A model generated the notes under the pieces. It made no database searches and was not told the DNA's origin. It was given only the letters and a program-made list of their open reading frames with translations. The position numbers were made by a program, and so were the translations under genes. A stretch of DNA of 64,000 bases from Mycoplasma sp. CAG:877. Its GTDB lineage: Bacteria; Bacillota_I; Bacilli_A; RF39; UBA660. The stretch covers positions 45,115-109,114 of the forward strand of contig HF992500.1 of assembly GCA_000433455.1 (NCBI GenBank), written 5' to 3'. Positions 16,931 to 25,337 of this stretch are shown piece by piece (positions within the stretch are counted from its first letter, which is position 1; every line of letters begins with the position of its first letter).

Positions 16931-18811
16931 TTGGCTAAAAGTAATAAGAAGAATGTTCCTTTAAAGGATGTTAATACTAGAGAAGAAATACGTAAGAAAA
17001 AAGATGAAGACTTTGTTAAAAAAATTGAGAAACCTAGTAATAAGAGAAATAGTTGTTTAATTAATATATTATCTATCGCTACAATGATTAGTTGTTTAGG
17101 ATATTTTGGAAGTACTATTTTTAAGGGTGAAGGTTTAAAAGATATAGTGTTTGCTCTACTTTTACTTTTATTTACAGTGTTCTTTATATCTTCTAGTATT
17201 ACTAATTCTAGTAAGAAGAAAGGTAGTAATATTTTAGCGTTAGTTGTACTTTTTATTTATCAAGTTTTTGGTATTTTAGTTATGTTTAATATAATTAGCT
17301 TACCTACTCTTAAAGTAATGGAAAACTTGGTTGATAAGAGTTTAAGTAGTGCTATTAAATGGACTACGGATAATGATGTTACTTTGGAACAAGTTTATGA
17401 GTACAGTGATGTTGTTTCTGAGTATCATGTTATTTATCAGAGTGTTAAACCTGGTACTAAGTTGAAGAATGTTAAGAAGTTAGTTCTTTCTATTAGTGAA
17501 GGTCCTAATCCAGATAAGGAAATTGTTATTCCTAGTATGATTGGTTGGGAAAGTGAAGATGTATTAAAGTATATTGAAGAGAATCATTTAAGTAATGTAG
17601 TTTTTGAATTTGTTCAATCTTCTTCTAAAGAAAATACTTTGATTGAGCAAAGTAAATCTGGTAATGTTAAGAGAAGTGATGAGATTAAGTTTACTTTCTC
17701 ATATGGAGAAGAACGTGGCTATACTGAAGTTAAAATGAGTGATTTAACTAATAAGAGTAAGACTGAAGCTATATTTTATTTAAAACAACATGGTATTAAA
17801 TATGAGATTGAATATGAATTTTCTGATAAGATTAGTAGAAATAAGGTAATTAGTCAAAATGTTAAACCAGGTGAAATGGTTACTATAACTGGTGATAATG
17901 TTACTACTGTTAAGATTGTTATTAGTAAGGGGCCTAAGATTATAATTCCTGATTTTAAGAAGATGAGTGTTGATGAAGTTACTGAATGGATTATTAAAAA
18001 TAAGTTAAAAGTTGAATTTAAGGATTCATACGATGAGGCTATTAAAGAAAATGCTGTTATTTCGGCTAGTCATAGTAAGGGAGATGCAGTTGAGGAAGGT
18101 ACTATTATTACAATTACTCTTTCTAAGGGAAAATTAACAATGCCTAGTTTTAATAATTTGAATGAGTTTAGAGAATGGGCAGATAAATATAATATTAAAT
18201 ATGAAGAACAACATGAGTTTAGTGATGATGTTGCTGCTGGTGACGTTATTAGATATTCTTATAAAAAAGGTGAAACTATTAAGAATGGAGACACAATAAT
18301 TGCTACTATTTCTGATGGTAAAAAGATGAGTGTTCCTAATGTTAAAGGATTAAGTAAAAATGATGCAGCTAATAAATTAAAGAGTGCTGGACTTAACTAT
18401 AGTTTTGTATATAAATATAGTAGTTCTGTTGAAAAAGGTAAAGTTATAAGTCAATCTATTAGTGCTGGTTCTGAGGTATCTAATGGTACAACTGTTACAC
18501 TTACTATAAGTAATGGTAAGGCTCCAAGTAATAGTAATGGTGGCGGTAACAATAATAATGGCGGTGGTAATAATAATCAGCCTTCTACTCCAACTTGCGA
18601 GAATAGGGAGTTTTATATTCTTACAGGTAATACTGGAGCTCAAACATTAAGTGCTACTAAAGCTGCTTATCCAATGTTTACAATAGTTGCTAACTACGTT
18701 GATAGTTGTAGTAATGGAGATTCAGTATCTGGTACAGTATGTAATGCTGGTAGTTATGATGGTAGAACACTTTCTACTTGTAATACAATTAGTTTAACTA
18801 TTGTTAAATAA
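16931..18811 (+). CDS. Membrane protein with about six PASTA-like repeats, no kinase
   Basis: 626 aa from a TTG at 16931; GAGGTGG five bases upstream decides this start over the GTG at 16922. A charged cytoplasmic tail (1-40) precedes three membrane segments (about 41-125). From about residue 155 to 530 there are about six PASTA-like units, each with a VxSQS/SxGxxV turn and a TxTLSxG-type end strand (for example VPNVKGLSKNDAANKLKSAG, ending TVTLTISNG). A Gly/Asn-rich linker (about 533-550) leads to a 75-residue C-terminal domain with four cysteines (first in PSTPTCENREFY). PASTA domains bind peptidoglycan or beta-lactams, usually on PrkC/StkP kinases, but no kinase domain is present. Likely a wall-sensing or wall-binding membrane protein. 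Confidence 0.82.
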   Translation: MAKSNKKNVPLKDVNTREEIRKKKDEDFVKKIEKPSNKRNSCLINILSIATMISCLGYFGSTIFKGEGLKDIVFALLLLLFTVFFISSSITNSSKKKGSNILALVVLFIYQVFGILVMFNIISLPTLKVMENLVDKSLSSAIKWTTDNDVTLEQVYEYSDVVSEYHVIYQSVKPGTKLKNVKKLVLSISEGPNPDKEIVIPSMIGWESEDVLKYIEENHLSNVVFEFVQSSSKENTLIEQSKSGNVKRSDEIKFTFSYGEERGYTEVKMSDLTNKSKTEAIFYLKQHGIKYEIEYEFSDKISRNKVISQNVKPGEMVTITGDNVTTVKIVISKGPKIIIPDFKKMSVDEVTEWIIKNKLKVEFKDSYDEAIKENAVISASHSKGDAVEEGTIITITLSKGKLTMPSFNNLNEFREWADKYNIKYEEQHEFSDDVAAGDVIRYSYKKGETIKNGDTIIATISDGKKMSVPNVKGLSKNDAANKLKSAGLNYSFVYKYSSSVEKGKVISQSISAGSEVSNGTTVTLTISNGKAPSNSNGGGNNNNGGGNNNQPSTPTCENREFYILTGNTGAQTLSATKAAYPMFTIVANYVDSCSNGDSVSGTVCNAGSYDGRTLSTCNTISLTIVK

Positions 18812-18867
18812 GTATTTTAGAAGTATTTGATTTGGTAATTTGATAAATTTAATTAGTAAATTAAAAA

Positions 18868-18902
18868 GGTTCATACTTTGGATGGTATGAATCTTTATTT
18901 TT
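18868..18902 (+). terminator. Rho-independent terminator of PASTA gene
   Basis: Stem GGTTCATAC / GTATGAATC (18868-18876 with 18885-18893, one G-T pair), loop of 8, then TTTATTTTT. It ends the PASTA transcript just before the separate promoter of the small peptide gene. Confidence 0.75.
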
Positions 18903-18908
18903 GGTCGT

Positions 18909-18937
18909 TTGCTTTAGTTTTTATAATAATATATACT
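18909..18937 (+). promoter_or_regulatory. Promoter of small hydrophobic peptide gene
   Basis: TTGCTT (18909-18914), 17-base spacer, TATACT (18932-18937). Expected start is about 18944, giving a 5' leader of about 57 bases. It lies right after the PASTA terminator, so the peptide gene is an independent unit. Confidence 0.65.
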
Positions 18938-18958
18938 CTCCTTCTGAACATTTTGTTT

Positions 18959-18970
18959 GAGTGTCGCCTC
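18959..18970 (+). promoter_or_regulatory. 5' leader segment complementary to the mRNA 3' end
   Basis: GAGTGTCGCCTC can pair over all 12 bases (two G-U) with GAGGTGACATTC at 19129-19140 in the 3' end of the same transcript. The 3' partner also forms the upstream arm of the terminator hairpin, so the two structures exclude each other. It is flanked by GAACA (18946-18950) and TGTTC (18972-18976), which can form a local stem. Such long 5'/3' pairings keep type I toxin mRNAs inactive. Confidence 0.6.
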
Positions 18971-19000
18971 TTGTTCTTTTTTAGAAAGAAGGTAGATATT

Positions 19001-19093
19001 ATGAGGACTAAGACTTTTATTATTAAAGTTTTACGATACATTAGTATCATTTTATTACTTTCTACCTTGTTGGTGTTAGCGATAAAAAAATAG
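19001..19093 (+). CDS. 30-aa hydrophobic peptide, candidate type I toxin
   Basis: A short open frame (ATG at 19001, TAG at 19091) with AAGAAGG eight bases upstream. The peptide starts MRTKTF, has one membrane segment of about 20 residues (VLRYISIILLLSTLLVLAI) and ends in two lysines. This size and layout match membrane-acting type I toxins in general, but I do not recognise a known family (not clearly Fst, TxpA/BsrG or Ldr). It has its own promoter and terminator and is overlapped at its 3' end by a predicted antisense RNA. A longer frame starting at 18878 exists, but it begins before the predicted promoter and inside the previous terminator. Toxin function is inferred from architecture only. 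Confidence 0.6.
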   Translation: MRTKTFIIKVLRYISIILLLSTLLVLAIKK

Positions 19094-19180
19094 ACACTCT
19101 AAGTTAGAGTGTCACAAACCCATTATTGGAGGTGACATTCACTTACGAAATGTTCCTCTTTTTGTACAAGTTTCCCTGAC
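19085..19180 (-). ncRNA. Predicted antisense RNA to the peptide mRNA 3' end
   Basis: From the minus-strand promoter at 19214-19187 an RNA would start near 19180 and end at a strong terminator: a 10-bp perfect inverted repeat (GACACTCTAA / TTAGAGTGTC, 19113-19093) followed on the minus strand by TATTTTTTTA. The product is about 95 bases. It overlaps the last bases of the peptide frame and the whole 3' region of that mRNA (to about 19163), including the segment used for 5'/3' pairing. This is the layout of 3'-overlapping antitoxin RNAs such as RatA or SR4. No protein is apparent. Confidence 0.6.
19129..19163 (+). terminator. Terminator of peptide mRNA
   Basis: Stem GAGG-TG-ACATT / AATGT-T-CCTC (19129-19139 with 19149-19158, small internal loop) followed by TTTTT (19159-19163). 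It gives a peptide mRNA of about 220 bases. Confidence 0.55.
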
Positions 19181-19186
19181 AAATTT

Positions 19187-19214
19187 ATAGTAACATAAAA
19201 TAATTTTTTTACAA
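19187..19214 (-). promoter_or_regulatory. Promoter of antisense RNA
   Basis: Minus strand TTGTAA (19214-19209), 16-base spacer, TACTAT (19192-19187) with the extended -10 bases TGT in front. It faces the peptide gene and starts RNA about 17 bases past the peptide mRNA terminator. Confidence 0.55.
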
Positions 19215-19240
19215 TCTCGTTTTTTGATCTTATAGAAAGT

Positions 19241-19265
19241 AAAAATAAAAAGAGCCTTAGGCTCT
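19241..19265 (-). terminator. Terminator of glucosaminidase gene
   Basis: Perfect stem AGAGCC / GGCTCT with a three-base loop (19265-19251) overlapping the stop codon, then TTTTATTTTT on the minus strand. Confidence 0.8.
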
Positions 19266-22200
19266 AGCTTACTATTAATTCGATATTGTTACCATTTTTA
19301 GTATCTAGTTTTAGTTGGTAATCTTTCTTATTTATAGTAGTTTTTCTAGCACTTAAGTCTCTTCTTAAATTATCAGTTAACTCTGATATATCAGTTTTAT
19401 TAGATGTTGTTGTTACATAGATTGAGTATGTTCCTTTTTCTAATTCACTTATATCGATATTGGCATCATACCAAGCTCTTGTCTTATCTAGATTATCAGA
19501 CTCTGGTAAAGCTACTTGATATAGACCTTTTGTTATACTTCCTAAATCAAATGTATATAGCTTTAGGGTATCTTTATTTTCAAATATTATTTTTCTTTCT
19601 ACTTTAGCATTTGTAGATAAGTCCATACCATATGAATATGAAACTCCTTTTATATGTAGTTTTCCATTTGTAAATTCTAGAGTCCTCCAAGTATCGAATT
19701 GGTTATAGTAACTACCTACTGTTTTATTAGGAAACTCATCTCTTATATATAATGTTACAGCAGATGTTTTATTACCATAATTATTTTTTATAGTTGTTGT
19801 TGTTTTTGTTGTTTTATAACCAGTTATTTCTGTTTTATATAGTTTATTTGTTATTAATACTTTACTATATGTTTTGTTAGATTCTGCAACTGCATACATT
19901 GTATAAGTACCTCTTGGAAGAGAATCTGTATCGATATTAATATAGAACCAAGGATGAGTATATTTATGTCCGTCAGGGGATGGAATTGGTCTTGTTATAC
20001 CAGTTAAATCGGTTATTCTTGTTGCTTTTTGTTCATATGTTGTACCATCAGTACTAACAAATTGAATTTTATAACTAATCTTTTCATTTAAAGTATTATC
20101 CATACCTTCTACTGTTAAATAACCTCTTAATTGAAGATTATTACCTACTTCTTTTAAATAGTCAAAATAGAAGTTTCCTGTTGTTTTAATTAGTTTCTTT
20201 TCTGTAACAATTACTTTTATTTCTTTAGTTACTTTATTACCATAACTATCTGCTGCTTCGTAAGTTATTTTATACTCACCTATTTTTGTTATATCAACAG
20301 TATCAGTAATTACTTTTACATTTTTTGTAATATCTCCATCTTCTGGATCAGTTGCGGTTACTCCATCAAGTCTATTGAAGTCTTCATTTTGATAAACTGT
20401 TTTATCAGAAGCAATTATAGTTGGCAGTTGATTAGCAACTACTGTTACATTTATTGTTTTTACTACTTGTTGATTATAACTATCTGTTGCTTGATATGTT
20501 ACTTGATATGTTCCTACTTTATCAATATCAACTTTATTATCTACAGCTACTACTTCTAGTACGCCATCTTCTTCATCTGTTGCACTTACTCCTTTTTTAG
20601 GATCGAATGGTAGACCTTGAGTTATTACCATATCGTTAGCAGTTATTACTGGTTTTTTATTTTCTGTTACTGTTATTGTTATTGTTAACTCAGTTGATTT
20701 ATTCTTACTATCTGTTGCTTGATATGTTACTTGGTATGTTCCCACTTTATCAATGTCTAGGTTTGAATTTAATACTTTTACAGCAACAGTACCTTCTTCT
20801 TTATCAGTTGCACTTACTCCTTTTAATAAATCTATTTTAGTACCTTGAACAATGGTTCTGTTAGAAGCAGTTATGACTGGAGCATTATTTTCAGTTGTAT
20901 AAGTTGTAAGATTTAGAGTAAAGTCACTAGTTTGAGCAAGTACCCAACCATAAGAATTAGATGTTCCTGATAAATTTAGAGGAACTTTATACCATAGACG
21001 ACCATCTACTGTTTTATGTTCCATTACTGGGATATAAGTCTTATGGAATAAACAAGATACTACATTAGTTGATAATTCGATAGGTTCAGAGTTTACTTCA
21101 TTACAATATAGACCAGTTAAATTAGTATAGACATTAGCGTAATCAAATGTCATAAAGTCTAATGTATCTGCACTTACCCAGTCTTTTTGATCATATCTAT
21201 AATCAGAAGAGATAAGGTAAGAGACTGCTTTACCATTATTATAAGCTGCAGCATAGACCATTACATATTTATCTTTTAAAATACTAATTCCTTTTTTGGT
21301 TTGAAGAGATGAGTCATAATAATAGTCTGAGTTTTTTGTAGTTTTTGCAACTTTAGGACTTAGAGTATTACCTGCATCATATAAGTCATAAATATAATTT
21401 TTATCTTGATATTCAGTTACATCATTTGGAGATGTATAACCATTTTTACCGGTATTAATCTTTTTTACATAAGCTGCTGGTACATAGACATAGCTATTCC
21501 AATTATAATTTCCTGATGTTATTTCATTAAAGTTAGCATCAATATTTAAATCACTTGTTACTTTATACCAAGTTGTATTACCATTAACATTTTCACCAGT
21601 TTTTTCACCTAGAATTATTAATGCATCTCCGGCTTCTGTATAAGTATAGACAAATTTTGAGGTGTTTGAAGCATCACTCATAGCATTTACTGATGCTGTT
21701 ACTACTCCTAACTGATAGTAATTATAGTCTTGCATACCTTTAGCTTTATCAAAACTATAATAGTTAGCAGCCATTTTTTCACTCCAGTATGGGTCTGATG
21801 CATATTTTACATTCATACCTAGACGTTTATTACCAAATTGTGAACCAAAGTATTTCCAGCTACGAGGATGAGCAAAGCCATAAGTTACATAAGTAGAACT
21901 ATACCCTAGGATACTACTAGCAAAAGCTGCATAATATCTAGCTCCTTCTATTGGATTTGAATCTACAGCGTCTAGGCCAAAACCATTATTTTTATTGATT
22001 GCTAATTTACTACGGCCATTACCAGATTCATTTCTACTTAAACTAAATGTTAATAAGGCATTGGTACCATACTTTTCTTGAGCATAATAGAAAAATTGTC
22101 CTTTACCATATAACCTTGAACTACCTTTATTAGTTGCTTTACCATATGCATCTTGAGTAATACCTAAATTGTTACGAATATATTCATCAATATTTGCTGA

Positions 22201-22995
22201 TGAGTAAGTTGTTCTACTATGATTTGATAAATACATATAGTAATTATAATATGGGTTATTTTTATTTACAGAGTTATTTCTGTTATTAGCTTTATAATCT
22301 TTAATTAGAGTTTGTAAATCTTTGTAAAAGTAATTTCCATCATAACTATAATAAGTACCGGCACTTAACATATCTGGTTTAGGACCAATTGTTGTACCTA
22401 GGGAACCATTATAATACTCTTGAATTTTTGTTATATAATTATGTCTTATATAATCATTAGTTATAGTATATGAACTACTTGATTTTACCCAAGTTATTGG
22501 GACTATTTCATAATTTCCATATGTAATCCAACCTGTAAAATTAGCAATAGTAACTTTACCAGCCCAAACATTTTTAGCTTGAGAATAAGCTACATCTACT
22601 AAGACTCCATCACTACCACCATAAGAACCATAGTTATTCATGTATGTATAATCATATTTTAAATCAATAGTATCATAATAACTAACTGTTCTGTTACCAG
22701 AAATACTTAAATCTACTAACGCCATGTTGGCATCAAGTATTCTAGTTATACCATCAAGTTTTGTCATAATAGCAAGTTCAATTGCTCCATTAGAAGTCAT
22801 AGCAGCTTTTGCTTCTTCATACGTGTTGTAGCAACCTACATTGGTAATGGTACCATCAGAGGCAAAACTGGCTAATTCAAAATTACCACATAAGTTACGA
22901 TTTTTATAATTTTCTGATGAAAAGGCAGAAACATTAATTGTATTTAGAAAAAATAAAGATGTTATAAAAAGTGTTAAATAAAAAATTCTTTTCAT
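19264..22995 (-). CDS. Secreted glucosaminidase autolysin with three DUF5011 repeats
   Basis: 1243 aa. A signal peptide (KRIFYLTLFITSLFFLNTI, cleavage near VSAFS) leads to an N-terminal region of about 220 residues. A glucosaminidase domain follows (about 255-435) with YGKGQFFYYAQEKYGTNALL and the likely catalytic Glu in SLSRNESGNGRS; HPRSWKYFGSQFG closes it. Residues about 440-690 are SH3-like segments. Three tandem Ig-like DUF5011 repeats cover about 700-930 (each with GVSATDxEEG or similar and IDKVGTYQVTYQATDS). Two larger beta-rich domains end the protein. It should cut the glycan strand of peptidoglycan outside the cell. GGAGGTAG supports the ATG at 22995. There is no sorting motif, so it is probably held by non-covalent binding. 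Confidence 0.85.
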   Translation of the reverse strand: MKRIFYLTLFITSLFFLNTINVSAFSSENYKNRNLCGNFELASFASDGTITNVGCYNTYEEAKAAMTSNGAIELAIMTKLDGITRILDANMALVDLSISGNRTVSYYDTIDLKYDYTYMNNYGSYGGSDGVLVDVAYSQAKNVWAGKVTIANFTGWITYGNYEIVPITWVKSSSSYTITNDYIRHNYITKIQEYYNGSLGTTIGPKPDMLSAGTYYSYDGNYFYKDLQTLIKDYKANNRNNSVNKNNPYYNYYMYLSNHSRTTYSSANIDEYIRNNLGITQDAYGKATNKGSSRLYGKGQFFYYAQEKYGTNALLTFSLSRNESGNGRSKLAINKNNGFGLDAVDSNPIEGARYYAAFASSILGYSSTYVTYGFAHPRSWKYFGSQFGNKRLGMNVKYASDPYWSEKMAANYYSFDKAKGMQDYNYYQLGVVTASVNAMSDASNTSKFVYTYTEAGDALIILGEKTGENVNGNTTWYKVTSDLNIDANFNEITSGNYNWNSYVYVPAAYVKKINTGKNGYTSPNDVTEYQDKNYIYDLYDAGNTLSPKVAKTTKNSDYYYDSSLQTKKGISILKDKYVMVYAAAYNNGKAVSYLISSDYRYDQKDWVSADTLDFMTFDYANVYTNLTGLYCNEVNSEPIELSTNVVSCLFHKTYIPVMEHKTVDGRLWYKVPLNLSGTSNSYGWVLAQTSDFTLNLTTYTTENNAPVITASNRTIVQGTKIDLLKGVSATDKEEGTVAVKVLNSNLDIDKVGTYQVTYQATDSKNKSTELTITITVTENKKPVITANDMVITQGLPFDPKKGVSATDEEDGVLEVVAVDNKVDIDKVGTYQVTYQATDSYNQQVVKTINVTVVANQLPTIIASDKTVYQNEDFNRLDGVTATDPEDGDITKNVKVITDTVDITKIGEYKITYEAADSYGNKVTKEIKVIVTEKKLIKTTGNFYFDYLKEVGNNLQLRGYLTVEGMDNTLNEKISYKIQFVSTDGTTYEQKATRITDLTGITRPIPSPDGHKYTHPWFYINIDTDSLPRGTYTMYAVAESNKTYSKVLITNKLYKTEITGYKTTKTTTTIKNNYGNKTSAVTLYIRDEFPNKTVGSYYNQFDTWRTLEFTNGKLHIKGVSYSYGMDLSTNAKVERKIIFENKDTLKLYTFDLGSITKGLYQVALPESDNLDKTRAWYDANIDISELEKGTYSIYVTTTSNKTDISELTDNLRRDLSARKTTINKKDYQLKLDTKNGNNIELIVS

Positions 22996-23028
22996 GATAT
23001 TCTACCTCCATTATATTAACTCTATTAT

Positions 23029-23037
23029 ATTATAGCA
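23029..23037 (-). promoter_or_regulatory. Extended -10 promoter of glucosaminidase gene
   Basis: Minus strand TGCTATAAT (hexamer 23034-23029), about 35 bases before the ATG at 22995. A good -35 is missing for it; TTATCA would serve an overlapping second TATAAT five bases downstream. Confidence 0.5.
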
Positions 23038-23142
23038 TTTTTAGAGTGATAACTTTATTTCTTTGAAGTTATTTATTATATTTTGACATTATTTTACAGT
23101 GTTTTTAGTATTGTAAAGTTTAGAGATTACATAGTATATAAC

Positions 23143-23171
23143 TTGATATATTGTAAAATTTTGAGTATAAT
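23143..23171 (+). promoter_or_regulatory. Promoter of LCP gene
   Basis: TTGATA (23143-23148), 17-base spacer, TATAAT (23166-23171), about 35 bases before the ATG at 23206. It diverges from the glucosaminidase promoter. Confidence 0.72.
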
Positions 23172-23205
23172 AGTAGTTGTATAATTTGGATATTTGGAGG
23201 CTTAT

Positions 23206-25080
23206 ATGACTAAAGAAAAAGATACTAAAAAGAAACCAATATTAAAGATCATTATTTTGATACTATCTATTATTGCAGTACTGAGTAGTTGTTTTGCAAT
23301 ATATGAAATATTTATGTTAGCAACAATAGAAAACACTATTAGATATATAGTTATGGGAATCTTGGTACTACTCGATATATCAATTATATTTAAGACTAAA
23401 GGTATTTTAAAGAGGCGGCCTAAGAATAAACATTCTAAAAGAATTGGTTATATTATATTTATGATTTTATATACTATTATTTGTATTATAGTTGGTTCTA
23501 TTATATTTTACTTATATGGTAAGTTAAGTAATATGAATAAAAATACTGTTATCTACTCTTCTAGTGTTGTTGTTATGGCTAATAATGAGGCTAGTAGTAT
23601 TAATGATATTAAAAGTTATAAGATTGGTGTTTTAGATAAGACTAATAAAAATTCTCCTGATGGTTATATAATTCCTCAAGAAATTATTAAAGAGAATAAA
23701 TTATATGATGATAATGAATTAGTTGATTATAGTGATTATCAAACTATGGTTACTGATTTATATGCTAAGAGTATTGATGCAATTATCTTACCTACTAATT
23801 ATCCTTCTATGTTTTCTTCTATTAGTGGATATGAAGAGATTGGTACAGATACAAAGATAATTGTTACTAAAGAAAAGAAGATGAAAAAGTCAGCAACTAG
23901 TGTAGTTGAAAGAGAATCAACTGGTAAGCAAGTTACTGAACCATTTACAATGTTACTTATGGGTATTGATTCTACAGATGAAGTACTTGAAAAGAATGCA
24001 GTTGCGAATGGTGATACATTAATAGTTGTTACATTTAATCCTAAGACTTTGAATGCTACAATGTTATCTATACCAAGAGATAGTTATGTACCTATTGCTT
24101 GTTGGTCTAATAAAGCGGAAAATAAAATTACACATGCTGCTGGATATGGTAATGATTGTATGATGAATACTATTGAACAATACTTAGATATTAATATTGA
24201 TTATTATGCAAAAATTAATTTTAAAGGATTGGTTAAATTAGTCGATGCTGTTGGTGGTGTTGATATAAATGTTGAACAAACTCTTTGTACTGATGATTCT
24301 TCTCGTGGTGGAGATATTTGTATTAATCCAGGTTATCAAACTTTAAATGGTGAACAAGCTTTAGTTTATGCTAGAAATAGAAAGGCTTTAGTTAATGGTG
24401 ACTTTGGTCGTAATCAACATCAACAAGAAATTGTTATTGCTTTAGCTAATAAGATTAAAACAGTTAATAGTGTTTCTAAGTTTATGGAGATTTTAGATAC
24501 AGTTTCTAATAGTTTAGATACTAATTTAACTACTCAACAAATGTTATCTTTCTATAATATAATAAAAGATATAATTAAGAAGAGTTTATCTTCAGATGAA
24601 GCTGATTTAATTAATATTCAACAATTATATTTATCTGGTAATGGTCAAATGATTTATGATGAGAGAATGAGAATGGTTTTATATGATTTCATTCCTAATG
24701 AAAATAGTCGTAAAGATATAGTTCAAGCTATGAAAGAAAACTTAGAATTAGTTGAACATACTCCTATTACAGAATTTAGTTTTTCAATTAATAGTCCTTA
24801 TGAAAAAGAAGTTATTGGTAAAGGACCTTATAGAAGTTCTAGTTTATATAATTTAGTTCCTAACTTTATAGGTGTTACAGAAGCTCAAGCAAGAACTATG
24901 GCTAGTAGAGTTGGATTATCTGTTAAGTTTGATGGAGATTCAACTGGTGTAGTTACAGCTCAAAGTTATCCTGCTTCTAAACGTGTTGATTTAATCAAGG
25001 GTAGTATTACATTAACATTAACTAATAGTAGTAAAAAACCTACTGTTAAAGATGATGATAAAAAAGGCGATGACAAGTAA
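23206..25080 (+). CDS. LytR-CpsA-Psr family wall polymer ligase with PASTA-like domain
   Basis: 624 aa from the ATG at 23206 (TTGGAGG five bases upstream; a TTG at 23194 is less likely). Three membrane segments lie within residues 10-110. An accessory domain (about 120-235) precedes the LCP domain (about 245-415): LLMGIDSTDE, the Arg of MLSIPRDSYVPIA, HAAGYGNDCMMNTIEQYL, GGVDINVEQ, and LVYARNRKALVNGDFGRNQH. LCP enzymes move lipid-linked glycopolymers to peptidoglycan, which fits the polysaccharide locus nearby. A PASTA-like unit (about 548-612, LVPNFIGVTEAQARTMASR) follows, then an Asp/Lys tail cut by TAA in mid-repeat; the frame stays open for 41 more codons. The extra tail is probably dispensable, so the enzyme may be functional. 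Confidence 0.9.
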   Translation: MTKEKDTKKKPILKIIILILSIIAVLSSCFAIYEIFMLATIENTIRYIVMGILVLLDISIIFKTKGILKRRPKNKHSKRIGYIIFMILYTIICIIVGSIIFYLYGKLSNMNKNTVIYSSSVVVMANNEASSINDIKSYKIGVLDKTNKNSPDGYIIPQEIIKENKLYDDNELVDYSDYQTMVTDLYAKSIDAIILPTNYPSMFSSISGYEEIGTDTKIIVTKEKKMKKSATSVVERESTGKQVTEPFTMLLMGIDSTDEVLEKNAVANGDTLIVVTFNPKTLNATMLSIPRDSYVPIACWSNKAENKITHAAGYGNDCMMNTIEQYLDINIDYYAKINFKGLVKLVDAVGGVDINVEQTLCTDDSSRGGDICINPGYQTLNGEQALVYARNRKALVNGDFGRNQHQQEIVIALANKIKTVNSVSKFMEILDTVSNSLDTNLTTQQMLSFYNIIKDIIKKSLSSDEADLINIQQLYLSGNGQMIYDERMRMVLYDFIPNENSRKDIVQAMKENLELVEHTPITEFSFSINSPYEKEVIGKGPYRSSSLYNLVPNFIGVTEAQARTMASRVGLSVKFDGDSTGVVTAQSYPASKRVDLIKGSITLTLTNSSKKPTVKDDDKKGDDK

Positions 25081-25206
25081 GACGATGACAAGAAAGATGA
25101 TTATGGTACTACTGGTGATGAAAAAGATAATGATGGTAAGAAAGATGATCCTGGTAAAGATAATACCGGAGGTACCGGAGGAGATTCAGAAGGTACTGGA
25201 GAATAA
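25081..25206 (+). other. In-frame continuation of LCP tail after the TAA stop
   Basis: After TAA (25078-25080) the same frame runs 41 codons to a second TAA (25204-25206), encoding a low-complexity Asp/Lys/Gly tail (DDDKKDDYGTTGDEKDNDGK, then Gly-Thr-rich). It keeps the composition of the preceding tail, so the stop looks recent, for example AAA to TAA in a DDK repeat. A 72-aa frame in another register here is a shadow. Confidence 0.7.
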
Positions 25207-25213
25207 TAAAAAT

Positions 25214-25250
25214 AAAGAACATTTCAAACTATACGAAATGTTCTTTTATT
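25214..25250 (+). terminator. Terminator of LCP gene
   Basis: Perfect 12-bp stem (AAAGAACATTTC with GAAATGTTCTTT, 25214-25225 and 25235-25246), loop of 9, then TTATT. It lies just after the second stop, which supports 25206 as the older gene end. Confidence 0.85.
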
Positions 25251-25300
25251 GTGTAATAAAAACCTACTAAGAATATATCATTACTTCATCGTTAATAGAT

Positions 25301-25336
25301 AAATTAAAAGACATCTGATAGAGATGCCCTTTTTTT
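25301..25336 (-). terminator. Terminator for 25338-28053 genes, possibly bidirectional
   Basis: Stem GGCATCT / AGATGTC (one mismatch) with a short loop, 25328-25310. On the minus strand it is followed by TTTTAATTT; on the plus strand by CTTTTTTT. Confidence 0.65.
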
Positions 25337-25337
25337 G

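Noticed and set aside
18878..19093. 71-aa frame containing the small peptide
   Set aside because: It starts inside the PASTA terminator and before the predicted promoter. The 30-aa frame from 19001 has its own ribosome-binding site.
25052..25270. 72-aa Met/Lys-rich frame at the end of the LCP gene
   Set aside because: It is another register of the Asp/Lys repeat and has no ribosome-binding site.
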